Assembly: GCA_021464245.1 (NCBI GenBank)
Contig: JADCRB010000021.1
Span: 2,493,484 to 2,557,483 of the forward strand
From: Carallia brachiata
Lineage: Eukaryota > Streptophyta > Magnoliopsida > Malpighiales > Rhizophoraceae
Length of the DNA stretch: 64,000 nt
Direction: 5' to 3'
The notes under the pieces were generated by a model. That model was not told the DNA's origin and searched no databases. It saw nothing but the letters and a program-made list of their open reading frames with translations. Below are positions 25,755-35,662 of the stretch, piece by piece. How positions within the stretch are numbered: the stretch's first letter is position 1; every line of letters begins with the position of its first letter. A program made the position numbers and the translations under genes.

Positions 25755-27623
25755 TTACCAATCCTTGTCATCACACGGAGAGCAGCCCTCTTGTGCAATT
25801 TCAGTAATTTGGACTCCAGAATCATAGGCAACCCCAGGCTTCCAATCTGCAGGCAGAACACGCTGCGCCCATATCCACTTTCCGTCATATCCAGCTGTCA
25901 CCACAAACCGGAATTGCAATGGCCCCACCGGTACTCTCCTTGTCTCCCATACGGCCCCGTAATTCCGGCTCATGTAACCCCAATTCGAAGAACCAACCTA
26001 CCACGATAAAATATATATATATGTTATCACCAAACAAGCAGCATATATTTTAATTGCATGTGCAAGTGATGTACTTTTTGCGTGCCTACCTGAGCAACAT
26101 CAACGGCTACTATGTCAGTTTTCCCACCTTGATACAACAATTTAATGGCCAAGTGATTTGGTTTTTTACTTGATTCTTCGACTCTGACAGCCAAATTCTG
26201 GTTTGCGTAGTCACAGGGTACCCTGGTTGCAGCAACAAAGAAAGTGACATCAACTAATTAAATTCAAAATAATGAAATCGCCTTTCACCCTCTAAGATAT
26301 ATATCTAAATTTTAATTAATGCAACCACATGGATGATGGTTTGCACAGCCGACCGTTGCCAGCATTTATTGCTGCTACGTTTGTTGTCGGAAGAGATCTA
26401 GCCAACCATATATTTTAAAAAATAAAATAAAATTGATCCGCTTAGTCAGAGTGATTTGTGAAGTGATTCCATGTGGTTGGTACAACTAGAAGACCATGAT
26501 CCCGAAACAATTATTTGGCCAATTATTGTTCATTAGAGTGCGCATAAGATGCTCACAATTAATTTATCAAAAAAGGATTAGCGTGCGGAAAATTAGTAGA
26601 CAGAAGAAATATTAATAATGTAATAATGTAAGATATTTTTTTAAGTGCGTTTAATTATGAGTATAGTAGTTATATGTCTTAGGTAAAATGTTTTGGTTTT
26701 TGTCTCGAGATAAACTACGTTTATTTTTTTAAAATGAATACTGATATTTTTGAAATATAAAATAACAAATATTTCAAAAATAATAATTTTAATTTTAACT
26801 GGGACAAAATTTGACACACTAATCAGCATGACACTAACTTTTTTTTCTTAATTTTTTATGTAATGCTCACCATTTATATTCCACGTCGACAGTCCCAAGT
26901 TTCAAAATGTCCTGGCCCTTACCCCTGTTGGCCATGGCCGTGAAGGCTCTGCTGCTGAGAACGAAGTCTGTCCGATTATCGTGATGAAGATCAGTCACCA
27001 TCACTTTGGTCCCTTTGCTGCTACAAAGAGCGGCATTTTTGCATCTTATCTGCCAAATATTATTATAAATTAAAGCTGCGCCAATCAAATTCAAAAAAAA
27101 AAAAAGGAAAAGCACAAGCAAAGACCACATAAATGTATGGCAACCAAAGTATAGTAAAGTTCAAGTTCTGCAAACCATTCTGTTCAAAAAAAAAAAAAAA
27201 ACAGAGAGAGAGAGTTCTGCAAACCTGAAAACAAGCCCCACAACCAGCTCCATCTTTGTAAAGTGAAGAAACGCCAGCTGCAAGGTACCCACTGTTGAAT
27301 CCTATTGCCAAGGACCCATACCCACAAGCCCCAGCTGCACCATGTCCAAAAAACAAAAACTGATCACTCACTTATTAATAATGTCGATTTGTCAAACAAA
27401 AAAAAAAAATGATGATGAATGTCATGTGGGACTTCTCCAATTATAAGTGTCAATCACCCAATCAGACAGACCATAACAGAAAAGAAGTAGAGCAGGAGAA
27501 ATTGGTCTTACAAGAAAGGGCAAGGACTTTGGAGAAATATGCAGCCTTGCTTTGGTGGACGCACCGGTCACAAGCAGTTGCAGATGAGACGAACAAGAAA
27601 AGAAAGCAAAGATAGAGAGCCAT
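25755..27623 (-). CDS. EXLB1: Expansin-like B protein, 5 exons, 258 aa
   Basis: Secreted cell-wall protein of the expansin superfamily, expansin-like B branch; wall loosening has not been proven for this branch. Minus-strand exons: 27512-27623, 27225-27334, 26871-27049, 26090-26222, 25755-25997, all GT-AG with phases that agree. A signal peptide ([17 protein letters not shown]) is followed by [14 protein letters not shown]. The EG45/barwin-like domain runs through [41 protein letters not shown] and DFVLSSRAF; the HFD catalytic-like motif of true expansins is absent, as is normal in expansin-like proteins. The second, group-1-pollen-allergen/CBM63 domain holds [44 protein letters not shown] and ends [20 protein letters not shown]. 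The ending and domain order are those of EXLB proteins. All exons are intact. Confidence 0.93.
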
Positions 27624-27683
27624 TATATGCTAGCCGTTGTTATTAGAAAGATCACAGGAAGAAACAGAGAGCAGTTAAAAGCA

Positions 27684-27694
27684 TCTATATAGAG
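27684..27694 (-). promoter_or_regulatory. Probable TATA box of the expansin-like gene
   Basis: CTCTATATAGA on the minus strand lies about 61 bp upstream of the start codon, giving a very short leader. The motif is nearly palindromic, so strand rests on position relative to the gene. Confidence 0.5.
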
Positions 27695-27893
27695 GATGAC
27701 AATGGAAATAAATGAAATAATGATACATTGAGATGAGGGGAAAGGAAGTGCACAAACAAAAGTATATACAGAGCAGTGCCCAACCCAAGGACGGATAGGA
27801 CCAGACTGATTATCCAGGTCATTAATAACTTCTCCCATTTTTCAAGACCAAATTAATTCTTTTAAAAAGGTTGGCTGCCGAGGGATTGATGTC

Positions 27894-28046
27894 ACAAAAG
27901 AATTTTTAGATTATAATTTATTAAATTTATTATGTAATTATATAGATTATAAATATAATAAAAATAATAATAATCTTTTTATTGTATTTATAATTTCAAC
28001 TGTTACACAATAAATTTATTAAATTACAATTTAAAAATTCTTCTGG
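27894..28046. repeat. Palindromic MITE-like element
   Basis: The left arm AAGAATTTTTAGATTATAAT and the reverse complement of the right arm, AAGAATTTTTAAATTGTAAT, match closely, and the pairing continues through TTATTAAATTTATT to the centre, about 60 bp per arm. It can form one long hairpin and has no coding capacity. A similar structure lies at 46060-46225. Confidence 0.7.
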
Positions 28047-28809
28047 CAAAATTTTTTCGACCACTAAAGGGTGCTCTTAATTCTTTCAAGTTGTCAACAG
28101 GCAGATAAATTAACTTTTCCCATAACTTATATGCGCGTATTTGGGCTTGGGGAGGCCGGTTAAGATAGGAAACCAAAAGGATGGGCATTTTGTTCAAAGT
28201 TCAAACGCGGCGAACAAAAAACAACACACTATTATGGGGGTGTTTCATTGTCTACCACAGTTCCACCGACTACTGGCTATATTGGACGATAATTGTTCTA
28301 CTATTTCTTTTTTGTTAAAAAGAAAAAATAAAATGAGATTAGGTGGTATCAAATCCCCTTAGACACAAACCATTCACATCCGAATTAGAGGATTCACAAG
28401 AAACTACCCTATCTTATCTAAAGTAGAGTAATAAAATTGTTAAAAAGTAATGTGGACGAGTCTATTAATTGTTAGCGAAAGGCTCAAACGCATTGCATTT
28501 TTAGAAGAAGTTTCTTCCGTGTTTCCTTTACCCACAGGATCACAATTTCGACGCTTTGAAGTTTGAGTTGACCGAGATCTCCGACCACAAATTGTAGTTC
28601 TGAAATTACCAAAACATCCTGGACAGTCTTTATTAGACGAAAACAATTAGTCACTATCAGGGGCCTTTTTAATCAAGTCTTCTCTTAACCAACCAAAAGG
28701 CAATAATGTTCCATAAAAGGTGGAGTTGCAAGGGCAAGAAAGATATTAACTTAACTAAGTTATAATATGATATTTTACCCAACATTTTGTCATTTTGTGG
28801 GCCTCATTT
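28047..28809. other. Intergenic, no gene supported
   Basis: Ordinary AT-rich DNA; short open frames at 28141-28362 and 28440-28646 lack support. Confidence 0.55.
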
Positions 28810-29260
28810 GGGTCCTGTTTGAATTTTAAGAAAAAGGGAGGAAAAAAGAGTACTAAAAAAAATTTATTTTTTTATTAATTTTTTCTTATTTATTTCTCAT
28901 CTATACAAACAACACTTTTTTCTCACAACTTTCTTTCTCATTTTTTATTCAACCATTTTTTTTTCTTATTTATTTCTCGTCTATCTATCGAAACAACTTT
29001 TCTTATTCATTAATATTCTTTCTTTCTCCTTAAGTTCTCACAATCCAAACACACCTTAGTATGTTTGGATTAAGAGATTTTGGTGAGAAAAAAAGTTGTT
29101 AAAAAGAAAGTTATGAGAAAGAAAAATGTAAGAATTTGTTGTTTGAATAGATGAGAAAATGTAGAAAAAAAAATAATTAGAAATTGAAGTTATATATTTG
29201 GATTGTATGAAAAGTACTGAGAAAGAAAATTATATGATTAAAGTTACAAAATTGCCCCCA
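28810..29260. repeat. Inverted GA/CT-rich repeat pair meeting at about 29055
   Basis: A CT-rich half ending TTCTCACAATCCAAACACAC meets a GA-rich half starting TATGTTTGGATTAAGAGA; the two are near reverse complements, and the GAGAAAG / CTTTCTC runs outside continue the pairing. Similar GA-rich phrases with TGTTTAGATT occur at 37085-37400 and in the 19.9-20.2 kb region, so this looks like a dispersed fold-back family. Confidence 0.5.
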
Positions 29261-30279
29261 TTTATTTGATAATTTTGAATACATGCAAACAGAAAAAAAA
29301 AAGATGAAAAAAAGTGATCCAGATTATAAGAGAAAGTGGGTTATTATTGTAATTCTACTTTTATTTTTTGTTTCTTATTATTTCTTTTTCCTTCCAAAAT
29401 AGCAGTTGACAATAACAATACATTGTATACGGTCTGTTTTTTGTATTACACCATTTTCTCACGTTTGGAATATAATTTTGCCGAATAACAAAAAGTTTCT
29501 TGAAATGTGCAATTTTCTTTTTAACAGGTTTCTAACGCAAAAACAAACAGAGGGTTAAAGGTTGCTTAACCTGTATGGTTCCGAGAATAGAATAAAAGAA
29601 GACAAGAACAAATGCCCAATGCAGTCCTATTGGCTGGGGACAGCAAATATTGAACGGCCAAATTAGGGTCATATGGACATTGACCAGGAATGTGACAACT
29701 CAATGCTATTCTGTAACTTTTAACTCTCTGCCCTTTCTTAATTCGTGGTTCGATGGTTGCAATGATTAACAATGTTAAATCTTGGCACCAAATCGATAAA
29801 TTCTTCCCAATTACAAGAAGCTAAACAATTTTTTTTTGGGATGATTTCTTTCTGATCTACTGCCTACTGGCGTGTGCTTTCTAGTGGCACTTTTTGGATA
29901 TCCACACGTAATTGTATGTTGAAGCATTTTCATTCGCTGTGCCTATCTTTGTTCCATATCCACCGTCTTTTCGCCAGGATTTCTTTTCTCCAAAAGTGAA
30001 AGCGTCTAGTCTTCTGGCTATGCGTTTCAAAAATACGGATGGTCCAATGAGGATCGTCACTTGGGTAAGTGGGCTCCTGGCGTACGTCACCATAGGGAGA
30101 CATCACAAGTTAAAACTAGTAGGATCCAGGTACCCCAACCAATGCCTTTAAATTTTGGCCGAACAGCTGACCTGTCATCAGATATCTTAATTAATGTTTA
30201 TGGTCGGAGTTGTGGGCAGTTTCAAAATAGGCAAACCTTGTGAAAAATCAGTTAAAATGGATCAAAATTAATAAAAATT
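29261..30279. other. Intergenic, no gene supported
   Basis: Contains short opposing open frames at 29881-30243 with no recognisable family or splice signals that connect. Nothing further seen. Confidence 0.55.
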
Positions 30280-30605
30280 GGATTCATTAGAGCTGTCCTA
30301 CCGGACCAACAAAAAATATAAATTAAAATTTTGGCTTCAAACTTTATTTAAATTATAATTTAAACTTTAAATTTAATTAAAATATTCAATTAAATCTTAA
30401 ATTTTATCAAAACTCTCAATTTAATCCTTATAACTAAAAGATTAGTATTCAATCATTATATCTAAGTATTATTTTTTAATTAATTTTATAAATATATATT
30501 TATTACTTAATATAAATTACTAGTTAAATTAGTTGAACCAGTTGACGTTAAGCCAATAATTTTTTTTTTTGTTCAATAATCAAATCAGTTCTAATAACTT
30601 TGACC
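30280..30605. repeat. Degenerate relative of the ACCGGTT-rich hAT-like family
   Basis: Starts near CCTACCGGACCAAC and ends near AACCAGTTGACG with an AT-rich interior (TTAAATTATAATTTAAAC) resembling the interior of 22111-22749. No target-site duplication could be read, so it is probably a truncated or decayed copy. Confidence 0.4.
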
Positions 30606-30779
30606 TCAACACTCAGGTTGTTCAAATTGCGAATCACTAGTTTTTGCAGAGTTGATCATTCATATCGATCTCTTGCACTTCAAGAATGTGCCATGCTTGG
30701 CGAGGAAATCAAGTCGTGTCTCGCGGAGCCATCATCTATTTTTTTTTTTTTTTTAGTTCATTAGAAAGCTTATTAGACC

Positions 30780-31434
30780 CAGTGTTGTCAAATCCAAACT
30801 AAACTGATCGGTTCAACCGGTCAGACTGATGATCGGTCAGAAATTCAGTTCGGATTGTAACTTAAAATCACTATAAATCAGACTGGTCAAAACCCAATCA
30901 ACGGACCGGTTTAACCAGTCGGACCGGTGAACCGGTCTCAGATTGACCGGGTTGGTCACCTTCAATAATTAGAAAAAATTTCACACAACTTTATAGAATT
31001 TGACTTTCAAACCCCTAGCCTCTAACTTGAAAGATAAGTCTCATATCACAAAACCAATTTATAATTTGTTGTTTTTTTTTTTTTTACTTATTGTTTTCTC
31101 AAATGTCTCATATAATACAGAAGTCGTCCTATGTATCTAATAAATTAGCACTTACTATTTTTTTGTTACGATAATTATTAATTTTCTTAATTTGTTAATT
31201 CTACCTTATAATAAATTCTAAATCATATATTTTAAATTTACAAATGTAAGTATTTTAATACATATTATGATATTACATTTTACATATAAATTTTGATGTA
31301 TAATATATATAAATATTTTTTTATATATTTAATATTAAATACCGATTTTACCGGTTCAATTTTCAGTTGAACCGGTTGGATTTTGAACTACTAAACTTTC
31401 TGGTTCAATGTCCGATCCAATTCTTACAACATTA
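30780..31434. mobile_element. hAT-like non-autonomous element, about 655 bp, decayed 8-bp target site
   Basis: Left end CAGTGTTGTCAAATCC and reverse complement of the right end TAATGTTGTAAGAATTGG form an imperfect terminal inverted repeat. Left sub-terminal DNA has repeated ACCGGT motifs (30811-30950) and the right end carries ACCGGTTCAA and GAACCGGTTGG near 31350-31380. Flanking 8-mers ATTAGACC (30772-30779) and TTTAGATC (31435-31442) agree at 6 of 8 positions. Same family as 22111-22749 and 45170-45797. Confidence 0.6.
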
Positions 31435-31836
31435 TTTAGATCATAAATTATACAATAAAAATTAATTTTCTCTTCTTATAAATTTCATCCTTTCTTTAGG
31501 TGTCTCGTAAAAAACTCATCAGTTCCTTTTTTTTTTTTTTTAGTCAAGACTCATTAGTGATCAGTTCTGTTTTTTTTTTTTTTTTTGGGTCAAACTCATC
31601 AGTTCATTTCTTGTGTGCCAAATAGAACAGCCAAATGAGTCATTAGAGGCCCACGCTATGCCCGGTGCATGGAGTCCAACAATTACAACTGTTTATAACT
31701 TCTGGCTTCCCAAATCACGGCCCAGTCCAACACCCAATTTGCAATCAACCCTTACCTACAACTTCATTATTTTATGTCCTACAAACGGTTACTTGCTATC
31801 GGCCCACCCAATAGTAACATCCCCGCATTCTCATGA

Positions 31837-32012
31837 TTATACCTCGCTCTCTCGAACCTGGCGGCGGTAGCGGCTAAATTTGTCCCTGTGCTCAATGCTA
31901 GGGTAATCATCGGAGCTGTCGTAGCCGTCCTCGCGATTGCTTGCGACGCCCCCTTGGTCAGCTTCTTCCAATTTCGATTTTTTGAGGGAGATTCCAGGAC
32001 ATCTGTCTCCAT
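31837..32012 (-). pseudogene. Orphan first-exon-like coding fragment, unknown protein
   Basis: On the minus strand an ATG at 32012 (METDV) sits about 115 bp below a TATA-like box. About 15 bases on, a neighbouring frame carries a hydrophilic, protein-like stretch: GISLKKSKLEEADQGGVASN, then DGYDSSDDYPSIEHRDKFSR and YRRQVRESE, ending at a donor-like GAG|GTATAA near 31860. The two frames differ by one base, as if one base were lost near 31996. No matching downstream exon was found at lower coordinates. I do not recognise the protein. It could be a stranded promoter plus first exon of a duplicated gene, or chance. Confidence 0.3.
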
Positions 32013-32124
32013 GATCGATCCGAACGAGCGCAACCCTAATCCTCGATAACTTTTTTTTTTTTTTTTTTTTGTCTGTTTTGGAAGAGCACAATCCACTAGA
32101 CTCCAAATTCACAATCTTCACAAA

Positions 32125-32137
32125 CATATATATAAAC
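32125..32137 (-). promoter_or_regulatory. TATA-like box upstream of the orphan exon
   Basis: GTTTATATATATG on the minus strand lies about 115 bp upstream of the ATG at 32012. In AT-rich DNA such motifs also occur by chance. Confidence 0.3.
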
Positions 32138-32639
32138 ACGCATGCATCCTAATTAATTGATGTTTTTGATCAACGGCAACGAGCAACCTCAGACTTGAAA
32201 ACAAACATGGAAATAATTAATTTTTTAATAATTTTGATTTTTTAACGCTTGTAAAGTTAAACCAAATTCAGTAAGGACTTATTTTCAGTAATATTGTTGC
32301 AACAAAAAGTGTTGACCAATTATATATCACTTTGTCACACAAATAAATAAAATGTAAAAAAGTTATTATAATATTTTAATGCTATTCTCATATTACTCTT
32401 TACGTATTGTACACCTTTTTCAATAATTAATTAAATTAATAAAAAAAGAAATGAAAATAGAAAATAGAATTGCGGTTTTGATTTGGAATCTTCTTGATGC
32501 TGCGTGGGGGAATAATCCTGTTATTATGACTTGTTTCCTGAACGACAGATCATCATAATATTCATCCAAACGCTAGGCTCCTCGAAGAAAATGTTTCCCC
32601 GTATACTAAAATTTTAATTTAGGAATAAATATTTATAGT

Positions 32640-32826
32640 TATACAGAAGGTTATTCAAATAGTTTTCAGATTGTAGTAATTAGTATAATTTGTATAATTA
32701 TAATGATAAAACGTGTAATGAAAAAATATTATTATTTTTTTAATTCACACTTTTTATTATATTTGTATAAAATATAATGATTATTACAATTTGAGAATTA
32801 TTTGAATAACTTTTTATATTACCGTG
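32640..32826. repeat. Palindromic MITE-like element with long arms
   Basis: The left arm GGTTATTCAAATAGTTTTCA is echoed by the reverse complement of the right arm, AGTTATTCAAATAATTCTCA, and both continue with similar sequence (GATTGTAGTAATTA / AATTGTAATAATCA, then TATAAT-rich sequence) for about 85 bp per arm. It would fold into a long hairpin. No coding content. Confidence 0.7.
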
Positions 32827-34147
32827 TAATGTGATTGTTAATTCAATAGACAAATATGTCTCAAAATAGAGGGCTAGTACATATGTACGACTCTAAACTA
32901 CTCCAATGAAACTTTCAGTATGCTCTAAGCAATTAGTCAAGATGCAGAATGTGCTATGATTATTTGCTTCGGTAGGCATCAGTTATTTTGGGACTCTAAA
33001 AGCCCCCCAATTTTGCAGACAACCAATTGAGAGCATGACCACATCAAAGTAAAGCTTATTGAAAGCCACATTTACTTTCCTGTTCGGACCGACATCCTTT
33101 GTCTGCAATAAACTGTCCTCAATCTGCCAAATTACCCTTACGAAATTTGCCTGCCACTGCTTTTAAACGTACGATATTACACATTTTATGATCAGTTCGT
33201 TTTTGCTTGTGGTTGTTGATGATCCGTGCATGAATGACCAATCTGTTTATGACCCATTATGCCACTAAAGTCCTCAGCACATTTTGTTTTCATCCTCCGA
33301 ATAGACCAAAACATGTCCCCCAAATTTCACTTGACCTCCGGAATCTCACATGGATATTCACTATTTAGCCAAAAACTTTCTACGTATGCTTGGTCAGTGA
33401 GTTTCAACTTTTGACATAGCTGTCAATTATCGGGCTCGGCCAATAATCCACTCGTTGAATTTCGTAGTTAACATGATGAATATGTAATAAAACTCCAAAT
33501 AAAATTATCACAGCTCTATGGACTTATTTTGCTAAAAATATGCTAAAAAGGGGAAAAAAATTACTCTGCTCATAATCCTTCATCTAAAGATAACTGAATG
33601 TTCTTCGTGGATCTTTGTAGTGTAGGCATCGATCATACTCACACACATATATATAGGGGGGCCCCTTTCGACACCATTTCTGTTTGTTAGGCGACAGAAG
33701 AATGAGAAATATATATTATGTATTTTTGTGACATTTATAACAAGAATAACCATACAACCTGATGAAAATACGATTCAGTCTGAACCATAAATCGTGCTTG
33801 GTTTGTGATTGGGCCGGCATGCCAGATCCTTACAAGCACCAAAATTTGCTATCCATTTCCCCTCATCCAAATGCCAAAACTCTCATAAATGTTGATGACA
33901 TTTTGATGTCCAGCTGTTTTGGTCTTTGTGGCTATGGAGCAGTCAATCATCATGACTTTATGATCTAACATCTTAAGGCCCCTTACGTCAATTATCTATT
34001 TGGCACAGAAATTTGTCGGTCAGCCAATTGAATGGAAGATCCCCACCTTAGAAATCTCTCATTCCTCCTAACCTTCACATGGCACAGTGCGCCCTCAGGT
34101 CCCTACACCGAGAAACATGGGCATGAGGGGTTTTCTCTTTGGGGCTG
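32827..34147. other. Intergenic, no gene supported
   Basis: Upstream flank of the SAUR gene. One short open frame (33762-33968) has no family resemblance. Otherwise nothing is seen. Confidence 0.5.
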
Positions 34148-34157
34148 ATATATATAG
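34148..34157 (+). promoter_or_regulatory. Probable TATA box of the SAUR gene
   Basis: ATATATATAG lies about 120 bp upstream of the SAUR start codon, a suitable core promoter position. Confidence 0.5.
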
Positions 34158-34268
34158 TGAGTTTGTTTCTATGGCCTTCACAGCTCAAAATCCATTCAAG
34201 AATCAAGTCTTAAAAGTTTCATCATATCTCCTCCATCCCTAACTTTATGCGTACTTACCAACGGTAAG

Positions 34269-34732
34269 ATGATTAGTCCAGGAAAACTCATTAAGATTGC
34301 AAGGAAGTGGCAAAGACTAGCCGCCCTAAAGAGGAAGAGGATTTCGTTGCCAAAAAGCAGCACAGATGCAAATTCAAGATGCAGATGCCTGTCACCCGTA
34401 GCTGAAAGGGCCATTTTGTTGTGTATACAGCTGATCAAAGACGTTTCATGTTTCCTATATCCTATCTTAATAGTCTCATATTTAGGGAACTCTTGGCAAT
34501 GTCTGAGGAAGAGTTTGGCCTGCCGGGCAATGGGCCAATCACACTGCCATGCGACGCAGTTTTTATGGAATATGCCGTATCGTTGATCAAAAAGCGAGTT
34601 GATAGAGAGATGAAAAAGCCTCTGGTTATGTCCATTGATACTATTAGCAGTAGACGCTCATTGCCTTATTGCCATCAAGCACAACAGAGTAGCCTGTACT
34701 CACTAGTACCTCGTTTAGTAGTCTCTAACTGA
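34269..34732 (+). CDS. SAUR-family auxin-responsive protein, frame broken by one missing base
   Basis: Small auxin-up RNAs are intronless, auxin-induced proteins; many inhibit PP2C.D phosphatases to raise plasma-membrane proton pump activity. The start MISPGKLIKIARKWQRLAA is the classic SAUR61-68-type N-terminus. The frame then goes LSPVAERAILLC, where the family has VAEKGHFVVY. The next frame (+1 base) carries on perfectly: GHFVVYTADQRRFMFPISYL, REVLAMSEEEFG-like RELLAMSEEEFGLPG, and PITLPCDAVFMEYAVSLI, ending at 34732. Thus a single A is missing from GAAAGGG at 34404-34410. With it the product would be 154 aa. As written, translation from the ATG leaves the family frame after about 46 residues. 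Either a recent pseudogene or a homopolymer error in the assembly; the rest shows no decay. Confidence 0.88.
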
Positions 34733-35374
34733 ATTAATTGATCGTACAATTTTTATAAACAAAAACTTGCCCCCCAGTGTGTCGTAGATTATAAATTAGC
34801 AGAAGTTCCCATTGGACATTGGCTTTCTTTATGCGTTTACTGTTTTTTTTTTTTTCTTTGTGTCGAAACTTTAAGCGCCTCCACTCATGCCAGTCTTTCA
34901 GGGTTATTTGGCAGTCTTCTCCATGTTACCCACAAGCAGGCCCCAACCTTTTTTTTTATTATTATTTTTGTTTAGTCTACCCTAGATGGCTAGGAAGAAC
35001 TCACCGAGAGCATTGGAGAGGTAATGAACCCTCTACCTAGTAGTTGGGAAGCACGTTTTCCAACTAGTTAGGCCAATGTACATTCTTCCCCAAGATTGTG
35101 TTCCATGGTAAGGAGCAGGCACTGTCTGATTGGGCCGGCCTTTTTTGTTTTTCTTTTTTGTTTTGGGGGGGGGGGGGGGGGGGGTGTGCTTACGCATGCC
35201 TTACCCATTCCGCCAACCCCCGGTGTATAGTAGTTTATTACGCTGTGTCTTGGGTATGCTCAAGTACTTCTGACTTTCTGAGCCCAATGACCTAGAAGGG
35301 TCCCGCCGTGGAGCCTGTTATATGAAAGGGAAAGGCCCAAATAATAAACCCCCGTGTTCTTTTTTTGGTCTTAA
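34733..35374. other. Intergenic; contains a 20-G tract
   Basis: SAUR 3' flank. A run of 20 G occupies 35165-35184, after T-rich sequence. No gene is supported. Confidence 0.6.
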
Positions 35375-35389
35375 TAAATTCATGTGAGG

Positions 35390-35520
35390 TGAGGTTGAGA
35401 ATTTGTTCAACTGGTTGAAGGGGTTATCTTTTAATCAGTAGGTGGGGGATTCAAGTCTCACCAAACTTCATTTTTCCCTCCCCAAATGCTCAATAGGGTT
35501 CCTTATAGACCAAAAAAAAA
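35390..35520 (+). mobile_element. SINE retroposon with 15-bp target-site duplication
   Basis: A 131-bp element is flanked on both sides by the identical 15 bases TAAATTCATGTGAGG (35375-35389 and 35521-35535). It contains TTCAACTGGTTGAAGG, like a tRNA-type A box, and GGGGATTCAAGTCTCACC, like a B box, and ends in an A run. This is a textbook SINE layout made by LINE machinery. Identical flanks suggest a fairly recent insertion. Confidence 0.75.
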
Positions 35521-35535
35521 TAAATTCATGTGAGG

Positions 35536-35662
35536 ATGAACATTTACTAATTGAGAGAAGTGTCTCTCAATCAGTAGATGAGAAATTTAAATCCTATTTA
35601 ATTTTACTTTTCTCTTTTCAAATACTTAATAGAGCTCCTTGTAAAAAATAAAAAAAAAACCG
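35536..35662 (+). mobile_element. Older diverged SINE copy adjoining the first
   Basis: The body is related to the preceding SINE: CTCTCAATCAGTAGATGAGA parallels TTTTAATCAGTAGGTGGGG, TTTAAATCC replaces the B box core, AATAGAGCTCCTTGTA parallels AATAGGGTTCCTTATA, and an A-rich tail follows. It is more diverged than its neighbour, so the younger copy probably inserted at its 5' edge. Confidence 0.6.

Noticed and set aside
34404..34410. Programmed ribosomal frameshifting in the SAUR gene
   Set aside because: No slippery heptamer with a downstream structure is seen, SAURs are not known to use it, and other genes here have similar losses.
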